Shown here: piece after piece, positions 38,398 to 45,642 of the stretch | How the letters are laid out: every line of letters starts with the position of its first letter | Position numbering within the stretch: position 1 is the first letter of the stretch | Source of the DNA: Planctomycetes bacterium GWF2_41_51 | GTDB lineage: Bacteria; Planctomycetota; Phycisphaerae; Sedimentisphaerales; UBA12454 | DNA: 53,994 nt | Reading direction: 5' to 3' | Assembly (NCBI GenBank): GCA_001825665.1 | Contig: MHXZ01000027.1 | Span: 1-53,994, forward strand | Position numbers and translations under genes: made by a program | The notes under the pieces: generated by a model | Seen by the model: the letters and a program-made list of their open reading frames with translations, nothing else | Told to the model about the DNA's origin: nothing | Database searches by the model: none

Positions 38398-39438
38398 TTG
38401 GCGAATCTGTACATTGACCCCGGGTACAAATCAATTCTTCCATTGCGTGAAACTGAAAAGGCAATCAAGGAAATTAAGGATTATTTTGAGCACGCGCTCG
38501 CATGGAACCTCAAGCTTCAGCGAGTCTCTGCGCCGCTTTTCGTCCGCAAAGGCTCAGGCATAAACGACGATCTTAACGGTATCGAACGAAAGGTAACGTT
38601 CCAGATAAGAGATGACGGCAACAGCGATGCCGAAGTAGTTTTTTCGCTGGCAAAGTGGAAACGAATGGTGCTTGCCGATTACGGTTTCAAGCCGAACGAG
38701 GGTCTTTATACTGATATGAACGCTATCAGGCCGGACGAAGAATCACTGGATAATTTACATTCGGTTTACGTTGACCAGTGGGATTGGGAAAGGGTGATCG
38801 CCCCGGAACAAAGGAATCTTGAATTTCTTAAAACTATTGTGCGTACTATTTATAATGTTTTGCGCGAAACCGAAAATCACGTACGCAGTTTTTATTCAGA
38901 TATTAAACCGATCCTGCCCGAGAAGATTCACTTTGTACATTCTGAAGAACTGCTGGAAATGTATCCAGACCTTACCCCAAAGCAGCGCGAAGACAAAGTC
39001 GCAAAGGAGTACGGTGCGGTTTTTGTTATTGGTATCGGCGGACACTTAAATGACGGTACGATTCACGATGGCAGGGCGCCGGATTATGATGACTGGGTTA
39101 CTCCCACGACCGACGGCAAAAAAGGTCTCAACGGCGATATTTTGCTGTGGTATCCCGTCTTGAACAGGGCGTTTGAAATTAGTTCGATGGGTATTCGCGT
39201 CGATAGAGACGCTATGCTTAAACAACTTGAACTGAGAAACGAATTGGCAAGGAAAGATTTCGATTGGCACAAAAGGCTTCTTGACGGCAAACTTCCCCTT
39301 TCAATTGGCGGCGGTATCGGACAATCCCGATTGTGTATGTTCCTGCTGAGAAAATTGCATGTCGGCGAAGTGCATTCCAGTGTTTGGCCAAAGGATATTT
39401 TTGATAAATGCAATCAGGCTGGCATTAGATTATTATAA
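38398..39438 (+). CDS. asnA: Aspartate--ammonia ligase (asparagine synthetase A)
   Basis: Makes asparagine from aspartate, ammonia and ATP; class II aaRS-like fold. The 346-residue protein matches AsnA throughout: ILPLRETEKAIKEIKDYFEH, VRKGSGINDDLNGIERKVTF, VVFSLAKWKRMVLADYGF, LHSVYVDQWDWERVI, FVIGIGGHLNDGTIHDGRAP, SIGGGIGQSRLCMFLLRKLH and GEVHSSVWP. The start is TTG 38398, confirmed by SD AAGGAG at 38384-38389 with eight-base spacing. It is monocistronic, between a divergent murein operon and a convergent PadR-controlled gene. Confidence 0.97.
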   Translation: MANLYIDPGYKSILPLRETEKAIKEIKDYFEHALAWNLKLQRVSAPLFVRKGSGINDDLNGIERKVTFQIRDDGNSDAEVVFSLAKWKRMVLADYGFKPNEGLYTDMNAIRPDEESLDNLHSVYVDQWDWERVIAPEQRNLEFLKTIVRTIYNVLRETENHVRSFYSDIKPILPEKIHFVHSEELLEMYPDLTPKQREDKVAKEYGAVFVIGIGGHLNDGTIHDGRAPDYDDWVTPTTDGKKGLNGDILLWYPVLNRAFEISSMGIRVDRDAMLKQLELRNELARKDFDWHKRLLDGKLPLSIGGGIGQSRLCMFLLRKLHVGEVHSSVWPKDIFDKCNQAGIRLL

Positions 39439-39446
39439 TTGGTTAG

Positions 39447-39466
39447 CCTGCCATCACCATGGCAGG
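39447..39466 (+). terminator. Hairpin after asnA
   Basis: CCTGCCAT and ATGGCAGG form an 8-bp perfect stem with a 4-base loop, nine bases after the asnA stop. No T-tract follows, so termination efficiency is uncertain. Confidence 0.5.
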
Positions 39467-39545
39467 GTTAGTTGTAGGGTAGCTTTAGCCCAGCGGAAAT
39501 TAATTGCAGTGTTAATCCATGTAAATCTGCGTCTTATATGCGCAT

Positions 39546-39603
39546 AAAAAAAGCTGCGAAAGGCGGCCTTAAACTCTATTAAGGCCGCCAAACTCTCTGC
39601 AGC
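39546..39603 (-). terminator. Strong intrinsic terminator for the PadR/HAAS operon
   Basis: Inner stem GGCGGCCTTAA (39562-39572) with TTAAGGCCGCC (39579-39589), and outer GCTGC/GCAGC pairing (39553-39557 with 39599-39603). On the minus strand the stem is followed by seven T residues (39552-39546). It lies between convergent genes and may stop both. Confidence 0.85.
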
Positions 39604-39686
39604 ATAGGAGGAGGCGAAGAAAAATTATGTTTTTGTTGTATTTAGTTTTTCTACTATAAAATACGCAGGGGTATTAAAGGTTGTTC

Positions 39687-41393
39687 TTAAGATTTTGAAA
39701 AATTTTTAGGAACTAATTCTTGCCTGAAAACCTCAACAGGCCAAAAAACCGCATCGCCATCTTTTGTGTTCCACATATCTGGCTTACCATCTTTGCTGAT
39801 TTCCATTTTTCCACCATCATCGTCGAAATCCAAACCAACGCTGTATAATGCAAAATTGTCGTTATTTCTTTTCTTGTACACAATTGGTTTGTCACTGAAA
39901 GGGTCTATGGGAACTGAAGTCAAGAAACCAGATGTTATTAATTCCTGCAGAGATTCAGGTAAATAACCTTTTTGTTTTTTGAAAACATGGACTGCGACAA
40001 TTGTTAATGTGCTTTCACTGCTGATCCTGTTTCGCCATGAAAGCGAGATTATTTTCTCCATAGCAGGCGAGAGAAGTCTTAATAATATATTTTTGTCTAT
40101 GACTTTATAAGCTTCTGAATTCAGATCGCAAGCTTTGAAAGTATGCGGAGTTGCTATGGTGATATCTTTCCAAAAATCAAAATATTCGTCGACCGATTTT
40201 CTGGTTTTCTGACTGTTCTGAAATGAGAACATCAGGTTTACATAGCGGAATAAAGAATCTAATTTTTTCGGCTGTCGCGAATTATCATTACAATTGCCTC
40301 CCTCGCCGAACATTAAAACGGACAAACGTTTAGGATATATATGCTCTATGCCAAACCTGCTTTTTACAAAAGAACGCTGTATCTCATCGTAAATAAATAA
40401 TTTTTCGAATTCGAATGACTCGACTATTGAAAAATCTTCAGCATTTATAATTTTTGTGAATTTATCTTTGAATGGAATAAGAAATTCATTCGGGATATCA
40501 TTTTTTTCTAATATGGTACGGATTGTATCAGTTGACTTGTTTTGCATAGAAATGCCGACTAAATTCTCTATCAGAGTCCGTGTGCCTTTTTGATGTTGTC
40601 CAAACTTATAAATCGTCAGGGTATCTGCGAGGGCTTTTTGGAATTGCTCGTCTTGCGCTGATAAATACGCCCGCCAACATATGCCGTACGCGGCCCTGCG
40701 GTACCCGCTCAAATGAGGCAAAATGACACTTAGCATTGCGTTATCATTTGAATCGGGGGTTTTGATTTTTTGCCAACATAGAGGCTTTTCAGTACCTTGT
40801 GCGATTAGATTTAAAGTTGCATCATTTTGGTTGATCCATTTTTTTATATGATTTATATCGATTTGATTGACTTCATAAAAAGACTTGCTTAAATAGTCTG
40901 AATCACATTTATACTCCTGCTGGTCAAATGTTTTAGCGGCCAGTTCATACAATGGAGCAGCGTTTTGTGATTCATCGGCAGTTGGTCTGCCAAGATTGTT
41001 TGCTACTTCGATATAATTGGTTGTTATAGTTGGTTTGCCGCTCACAAACCAAATAAAATAAACAATAAATAAAACGATTACTATACCAACAAATTGAAAT
41101 GCTCGTATAAAAAGTTTCTGCCACAAAGGCCTGCATCTTTTTTTAGCTCTTCTCGCCAAAACAGCTATTAGCTCCGCGTCTCCGAAATTTTCAATTAACT
41201 CTTTCGCAGCTTTTTCTTTTTCCTCGTTGGTTTTACATTCGTGCAGCGCATCTTCAAAATGCGCGATAAATTCCGCCTGCACATCTTCGCGGACTTTTTT
41301 TTGCCATCGCATTTTCTTTATTACAAGCTTAATATATTCCTCAACGCAGGCCGGCAGATTTTCGAACGCCTTTTTACTTTCCTTGTCTTTCAT
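39687..41393 (-). CDS. Membrane protein with N-terminal HAAS-like domain, PadR-linked, function unknown
   Basis: 568 residues. Residues 1-95 resemble the HAAS signalling domain (helical; YIKLVIKKMRWQKKVREDVQ, AEFIAHFEDALHECKTNEEK), which typically partners PadR regulators. One transmembrane helix lies at about 98-120 (FVGIVIVLFIVYFIWFVSG). The remaining ~440 residues are extracytoplasmic and mostly helical and unassigned. The last part (GYLPESLQELITSGFLTSVP, IDPFSDKPIVYKKRNNDNFA, LYSVGLDFDDDGGK) resembles the C-terminal region of type II pseudopilin-associated planctomycete proteins. SD AAGGAG lies seven bases before ATG. It is 19 bases downstream of padR and surely cotranscribed. Confidence 0.7.
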   Translation of the reverse strand: MKDKESKKAFENLPACVEEYIKLVIKKMRWQKKVREDVQAEFIAHFEDALHECKTNEEKEKAAKELIENFGDAELIAVLARRAKKRCRPLWQKLFIRAFQFVGIVIVLFIVYFIWFVSGKPTITTNYIEVANNLGRPTADESQNAAPLYELAAKTFDQQEYKCDSDYLSKSFYEVNQIDINHIKKWINQNDATLNLIAQGTEKPLCWQKIKTPDSNDNAMLSVILPHLSGYRRAAYGICWRAYLSAQDEQFQKALADTLTIYKFGQHQKGTRTLIENLVGISMQNKSTDTIRTILEKNDIPNEFLIPFKDKFTKIINAEDFSIVESFEFEKLFIYDEIQRSFVKSRFGIEHIYPKRLSVLMFGEGGNCNDNSRQPKKLDSLFRYVNLMFSFQNSQKTRKSVDEYFDFWKDITIATPHTFKACDLNSEAYKVIDKNILLRLLSPAMEKIISLSWRNRISSESTLTIVAVHVFKKQKGYLPESLQELITSGFLTSVPIDPFSDKPIVYKKRNNDNFALYSVGLDFDDDGGKMEISKDGKPDMWNTKDGDAVFWPVEVFRQELVPKNFSKS

Positions 41394-41412
41394 GAGAAAG
41401 CTCCTTGATGTT

Positions 41413-41754
41413 TTATGCAGTGACTATTGAATTGCCGAACACAAGTTTCAATGCTTTAAATAAATCCGCAAGCTGTACTTTGTCGGTTTCAAGACGCTCT
41501 TTGCCTTTGCTTGTTATGGAATAATATTTGCGTTTTCTGCTGGAACCACTTGTCTCCCATTCACTGGTAACTAACTTCTGTGCTTCGAGATTATAGAGCA
41601 GGGGATAAAGCGTGCCCTGACCGAGCGTCAGAACATTTTGGCTCTTTGCTTCGATTGCCTCGCTCAATTCATAACCATACATTTTGCCTCGGGATAATGT
41701 CTCAAGCACTACTACCGGCGCAATTCCTTTTAATAACTCTCGTTCAAATTTCAT
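41413..41754 (-). CDS. PadR family transcriptional regulator
   Basis: 113 residues, small PadR type. The winged helix is clear: LLKGIAPVVVLETLSRGKMY, GYELSEAI, LGQGTLYPLLYNLEAQKLV, and SGSSRKRKYYSITSKGKERL for the wing. A short C-terminal dimerisation helix follows. SD AGGAG precedes ATG. It represses and is probably autoregulated: a perfect dyad lies inside its own promoter (41782-41794). It pairs with the HAAS-domain membrane gene downstream, the standard PadR/HAAS module. The ligand is unknown. Confidence 0.93.
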   Translation of the reverse strand: MKFERELLKGIAPVVVLETLSRGKMYGYELSEAIEAKSQNVLTLGQGTLYPLLYNLEAQKLVTSEWETSGSSRKRKYYSITSKGKERLETDKVQLADLFKALKLVFGNSIVTA

Positions 41755-41779
41755 TTTTGACTCCTATATTGTTTAACAT

Positions 41780-41808
41780 ATTATGTATTACATAGTATGC
41801 AATGTCAA
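41780..41808 (-). promoter_or_regulatory. padR promoter with embedded PadR-like operator
   Basis: On the minus strand: TTGACA (41808-41803), 17-base spacer, CATAAT (41785-41780). The spacer contains the perfect dyad TATGTATTACATA (41782-41794), which also overlaps the -10 box. PadR operators commonly have this kind of ATGT...ACAT dyad, so autorepression is strongly suggested. Confidence 0.75.
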
Positions 41809-41850
41809 GCCTTAAAATGATAAAAATTTTATTTTTTGCATTAAATAAGC

Positions 41851-41856
41851 TATAAT
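41851..41856 (+). promoter_or_regulatory. lipB -10 element, probably leaderless transcript
   Basis: A perfect TATAAT ends ten bases before the lipB ATG (41866). A start of transcription 6-8 bases downstream would fall at or just before the ATG. No SD is visible upstream of lipB. The -35 region is only T-rich. Confidence 0.45.
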
Positions 41857-41865
41857 GTTCCAAAA

Positions 41866-42510
41866 ATGGCAGAAAAAATTAATATAATTGATTGCGGCAT
41901 AAAGGATTACAGCAGCGTTCTTGCTATGCAGGAAAAGGCAGTAGCATCTTTACATGCCGGCAGTAACGAAGAAAAAATCTTTATAGTAGAGCATCCGCCG
42001 GTAATTACTCTCGGTGCACGCTCATCCTCAAATAGACTTTTAAAAGACGATGAGGCTATAAAAAAAACAGGTGTTGAAATAGTTCAAATCCGCCGCGGCG
42101 GAGGAACCACCGCCCATAATCCCGGCCAGCTTGTCATATATCCCATTATAAACTTAAAAAAGCATAATCTCGGCGTAGGCGAGTACGTTCATTTGCTCGA
42201 AAAAATTGGAATTGAACTTCTGGCCGAACTTGGCGTCAAAAGCGAAACCAAAAAAGGCTTCCCCGGCCTTTGGGTAAACAGTGTAAATCCGTGTCTAAAG
42301 ATTGCTTCCATCGGAGTTCAAATAAAAAAATGGATTACCTTCCACGGCATTGCTATAAATATAAATAACGATTTAAACATCTTCGATTTAATCGTGCCCT
42401 GTGGCCTTGATAATGTTATAATGACATCCGCAGAAAAAGAATTGCGCAAAAATATAGACATTGAAAATTCGAAAAAAATAATTACAAAAATCCTTTTGAA
42501 AAATTTATGA
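41866..42510 (+). CDS. lipB: Octanoyl-ACP:protein N-octanoyltransferase (LipB)
   Basis: Transfers octanoyl from ACP to lipoyl domains, the first step of lipoate synthesis. 214 residues, full length. Motifs: IVEHPPVITLGARSSSNRLL, RRGGGTTAHNPGQLVIYPI, GFPGLWVN, K145 in LKIASIGVQI (catalytic Lys) and C179 in VPCGL (catalytic Cys). Its stop overlaps the next ATG by four bases (ATGA), and lipA follows, so the three genes form a coupled operon. Its promoter -10 is so close to the ATG that the message may be leaderless. Confidence 0.96.
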   Translation: MAEKINIIDCGIKDYSSVLAMQEKAVASLHAGSNEEKIFIVEHPPVITLGARSSSNRLLKDDEAIKKTGVEIVQIRRGGGTTAHNPGQLVIYPIINLKKHNLGVGEYVHLLEKIGIELLAELGVKSETKKGFPGLWVNSVNPCLKIASIGVQIKKWITFHGIAININNDLNIFDLIVPCGLDNVIMTSAEKELRKNIDIENSKKIITKILLKNL

Positions 42511-43037
42511 ATCGAACAATAAAAATTATAGCATTTTGTTTTGCTGCGGTAATATTATTCATAGTGTCTGCAAAAATTTTATACGGATATTATTTAGAAT
42601 ACCAAAAGGAAAAAGTATTATTAGCCCGTGCGGTCTTTTCAGATGCGCCTATTGAAAAAAAGAAGAATGTAATAAAAGCAACAGAACAAACATTGAAAAT
42701 TCATTTTCCTGAAAGTACAGAATTATTGTTCGCAGACCCAATAAAAGGTGATCCTAATGATTTCTGTGGTGTTTTTGCCGAAAAACTGTGCATGAGCATC
42801 GAAGACCTCAGAATGTTTGAAGATCAAATTTACGCGCGCAATGGAAATCAATTTTCCCTAAAAGACCCAAACCAAATTAGCAATTGGTATCTTAAACATT
42901 CGTTCCCTAAGAGAATTTGGAAATCAGAAAAGGATTCAAAGTTGTTTGAAATAATCTATGGTGTTCCTCTTTGTTGGATCAAAACTTGTTATGAGAAAGA
43001 AAAAGGTATTGTTTATTTATATTATGCGGCGTTTTAA
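42507..43037 (+). CDS. Single-pass membrane protein of unknown function, between lipB and lipA
   Basis: 176 residues. The N-terminal helix IKIIAFCFAAVILFIVSAKI is a signal anchor, and the remaining ~145 residues are predicted outside the cytoplasm: charged, mostly helical, with three aromatic-rich stretches (SNWYLKHSFPKRIWKSEKDS) and C-terminal YLYYAAF. I recognise no family. Four-base overlap with lipB at its start and a one-base overlap (TAATG) with lipA at its end show translational coupling on both sides. A link to lipoylation is possible but the position is the only evidence. Confidence 0.75.
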   Translation: MNRTIKIIAFCFAAVILFIVSAKILYGYYLEYQKEKVLLARAVFSDAPIEKKKNVIKATEQTLKIHFPESTELLFADPIKGDPNDFCGVFAEKLCMSIEDLRMFEDQIYARNGNQFSLKDPNQISNWYLKHSFPKRIWKSEKDSKLFEIIYGVPLCWIKTCYEKEKGIVYLYYAAF

Positions 43038-43897
43038 TGACTGAACAAAATATAAAAAGACGACTTCCGGAATGGCTCAAACGGCCCTTGCCGGCAGGCA
43101 ATTGTTTCAGCAATACGAGCGATACTATAAATCAGCTTGGCATAGAAACAATCTGCACAAATGCAAATTGTCCCAATCAGGGCGAATGCTGGTCGAAGGG
43201 TACAGCGACAGTTCTAATCCTCGGAAATATCTGCACACGCAATTGCAAATTCTGTTCTGTTACAAAAGGCAAGCCGTTACCGCCTGACCCAACAGAACCG
43301 CAAAGGATTGCACAGCTCACTAAAGAGCTGAAAATCAAATACCTCGTCATAACCAGCGTAACAAGGGACGATTTGCCGGATGGCGGAGCGGCGCAGTTTC
43401 GAGATGTAATTAACACGGTTCGCCAATCGAATAAAGAAATAAAATTCGAGCTTCTTGTCCCGGATTTCAAAAATTGCCGGGACAAAGCACTCGATGTACT
43501 TTCCGAAGCTTTGCCTTTCGTATTAGGGCATAATGTTGAAACTGTACCAAGGCTTTATGCTAAAGCAAGAAGTGGGGCCGATTATCAAACATCGTTAAAA
43601 CTTCTGGACAAAGTAAAAAAACTTTGGCCGGATTGTCCGACTAAATCATCAATTATGCTCGGCCTTGGTGAAAGCGACGAAGAAGTCCAGCGCGTTTTGG
43701 AGGATTTGCGCAATGTAAATTGCGATAGATTAGCGTTAGGCCAATATTTAAAGCCCTCGAAACATTCTCTTGAGGTTGTCGAATACGTTCACCCCGACAA
43801 ATTCGCATTCTGGGGCAACTTAGCGAAGCAGATGGGGTTTAGCTGGGTAATGTCTTCGCCGTTTACACGCAGCAGTTATAACGCCCATGTAGAATAA
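43037..43897 (+). CDS. lipA: Lipoyl synthase (LipA)
   Basis: Radical-SAM enzyme inserting two sulfurs into octanoyl-protein. 286 residues. The auxiliary cluster motif is C40, C45, C51 (CTNANCPNQGEC), and the SAM cluster is C66, C70, C73 (CTRNCKFC). The conserved C-terminal RSSY is present (FTRSSYNAHVE). GHNVETVPRLY and LGLGESDEEVQ are also typical. It is coupled by TAATG to the upstream unknown gene. With lipB it completes de novo protein lipoylation, so lipoyl domains (pyruvate or glycine complexes) exist elsewhere in the genome. Confidence 0.97.
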   Translation: MTEQNIKRRLPEWLKRPLPAGNCFSNTSDTINQLGIETICTNANCPNQGECWSKGTATVLILGNICTRNCKFCSVTKGKPLPPDPTEPQRIAQLTKELKIKYLVITSVTRDDLPDGGAAQFRDVINTVRQSNKEIKFELLVPDFKNCRDKALDVLSEALPFVLGHNVETVPRLYAKARSGADYQTSLKLLDKVKKLWPDCPTKSSIMLGLGESDEEVQRVLEDLRNVNCDRLALGQYLKPSKHSLEVVEYVHPDKFAFWGNLAKQMGFSWVMSSPFTRSSYNAHVE

Positions 43898-43940
43898 GAT
43901 TAGCGTCTTTTTTTGTCTTTTACTTTTCACGTTTTTACAA

Positions 43941-43946
43941 TATAAT
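43941..43946 (+). promoter_or_regulatory. -10-like element of the ECF sigma gene
   Basis: TATAAT ends eight bases before ATG 43955. No SD is visible and the upstream is T-rich, so this may be another leaderless start. A TTG start at 43946 would overlap the box. Confidence 0.35.
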
Positions 43947-43954
43947 TGCGTGAA

Positions 43955-44575
43955 ATGAAAAAAAACGCTGAACAAGTCGAAACCAAAAATGACGAGCAGG
44001 AATTGCTCAAAAGATATATCTCCGGCGATAAGGAAGCGTTTCAGGAATTAGTAAGAAGGTACAAAGACCCGCTTTACGCGTTTTTGAGACGTTTTTTGAA
44101 TCAGCAGCAGCTTGTCGAAGAAACATTCCAAGAGACTTTTCTGCAGCTTTATCGCAGCAGAAACACCTTTGAAAAAGATAGACCGCTGCGCCCATGGCTT
44201 TTCACAATAGCCGCCAATAAGGCACGAGATGCCCTTCGCAAACAGCAAAGACATGAAACCATTTCGATCGGTACTATGGGTGATTCGGCGGATTTAAGTA
44301 TAAACGACGTCGTTAATTCCTTAACCTCTTATGATGTAACGCCTTATGATGAAGCCGAAAAAACTGAACAGGCTGAAAAAGTACGAGATATTATAGCTCA
44401 AATGCCCGAAAATCTTCGTGAAATTCTAATTTTGGCCTATTTTGAACAATTTTCTTACAAACAAATGGCGGAGATACTAAGTATACCTATTGGAACGGTT
44501 AAGAGCCGATTACATACAGCGATAGTGTTTTTTACTAAAAAATGGAAATCTTCTACAGCGGATGAAAATTATTAA
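43955..44575 (+). CDS. ECF-type RNA polymerase sigma factor
   Basis: 206 residues. Region 2: LLKRYISGDKEAFQELVRRY, KDPLYAFLRRFLNQQQLVEE and TFQETFLQLYRSRNTFEKDR; PLRPWLFTIAANKARDALRK ends region 2.4. Region 4: IIAQMPENLREILILAYFEQ, FSYKQMAEILSIPIGTVKSR and LHTAI. The linker is about 50 residues, as in planctomycete ECF groups. The stop overlaps the ATG of the next gene by one base (TAATG), marking that gene as the cognate regulator. Start: ATG 43955 preferred over TTG 43946. Confidence 0.94.
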   Translation: MKKNAEQVETKNDEQELLKRYISGDKEAFQELVRRYKDPLYAFLRRFLNQQQLVEETFQETFLQLYRSRNTFEKDRPLRPWLFTIAANKARDALRKQQRHETISIGTMGDSADLSINDVVNSLTSYDVTPYDEAEKTEQAEKVRDIIAQMPENLREILILAYFEQFSYKQMAEILSIPIGTVKSRLHTAIVFFTKKWKSSTADENY

Positions 44576-45642
44576 TGAGAACGCTTAGTAAGCATCAGCA
44601 GGACATTTTGCTTGATTTTTATTTCGACTGTGCCGGTCAGGAGGAAGCTGACACAGCCAGGCAATTATTGGATTCACATAAAGGCGCACGGGAATTTTAC
44701 GACAAGCTTAATCATTCCCTAACGGCTTTGGAGAATCTTGACCATCAGGAACACGCATCGTGTCCGGATCATCTTGTAGAAAAAACTCTCGAAAAACTCT
44801 ATTCACATCAATCAATCACCGAATCAATAAAAACTGACAGGCTGAATCAACTGCTTGCAGATGAGAACCATAAAATTGTAACAAAACGGCAGAGCTTCTG
44901 GCGAAGTTTCGCTGAAGCCGTTTCTGTCGCCGCAGCAATTGTGATTCTTTCCGGCGTGTTCGTGCCGGTTACAAGGCAAATGCGTGCTCAGGCTTGGCAA
45001 ACAGCCTGCCAGGCAAACCTCAACAAGATATCGCAAGGCATCGCTCAGTACGCCGGCGACAATCAGGGAACGCTTCCTTCCGTTGAAACAAAGGCGGGCA
45101 ATCCATGGTGGAAAGTCGGCTCAACTCAGCCGCAAAATCAATCCAATACAAGGCACGTCTGGGTAATGGTTAAACGCAATTATGTCAATCCCAAAATGTT
45201 CGCGTGCCCCGGCAATTGCAATAGCAGAAGTTTGCCCGCTCTTGAACAAGAAAAGATTCAATCTATGCCCGACTTCCCCGACAGGCGTTATATCACTTAC
45301 AGTTTCCAGCTTATCTGCGATACCAACAAGGCAGTGCTTCCAAGCTCGCGCACACCGTTGATGTCGGATGTCAATCCAATCTTCGAAAAATGTGTGAAAT
45401 TAACAGAAGACTATTCGAAAGCTGAATTCAATCCGGTAAAACTCAGTGAAAAACTCCTCAAGGTCAACAGCAGCAGTCATCGCGGAAAGGGTCAAAACAT
45501 AATGTTCAGCGATGGCGGTGTTAAATTTACTTCTCAGCGTGTTCTCGACCAGAATGATGATATTTTCACTCTCAACGGCCGTGATACGTATCATGGCACA
45601 GAAACCCCAAGCTGCGATAAAGACGTTTTCCTCGTCCCGTAA
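44575..45642 (+). CDS. Anti-sigma-like protein with a pseudopilin-like ectodomain
   Basis: 355 residues. Residues 1-75 resemble the non-zinc anti-sigma N-terminus (ILLDFYFDCAGQEEADTARQ then LLDSHKGAREFYDKL). One transmembrane helix lies at about 109-132 (VSVAAAIVILSGVFVPV). Directly after it comes ARMRAQ-like pseudopilin helix sequence: AQAWQTACQANLNKISQGIA and QYAGDNQGTLPSV. An ectodomain follows with CPGNC (211-215) and a box SSHRGKGQNIMFSDGGVKF, H302 to D313-G314, an H-X10-DG variant of the H-X9-DG pseudopilin motif. There is no prepilin cleavage site. It overlaps the ECF sigma gene by one base and the 3-prime end of comEC by 52 bases. Predicted: membrane anti-sigma factor sensing an envelope signal. 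Confidence 0.8.
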   Translation: MRTLSKHQQDILLDFYFDCAGQEEADTARQLLDSHKGAREFYDKLNHSLTALENLDHQEHASCPDHLVEKTLEKLYSHQSITESIKTDRLNQLLADENHKIVTKRQSFWRSFAEAVSVAAAIVILSGVFVPVTRQMRAQAWQTACQANLNKISQGIAQYAGDNQGTLPSVETKAGNPWWKVGSTQPQNQSNTRHVWVMVKRNYVNPKMFACPGNCNSRSLPALEQEKIQSMPDFPDRRYITYSFQLICDTNKAVLPSSRTPLMSDVNPIFEKCVKLTEDYSKAEFNPVKLSEKLLKVNSSSHRGKGQNIMFSDGGVKFTSQRVLDQNDDIFTLNGRDTYHGTETPSCDKDVFLVP

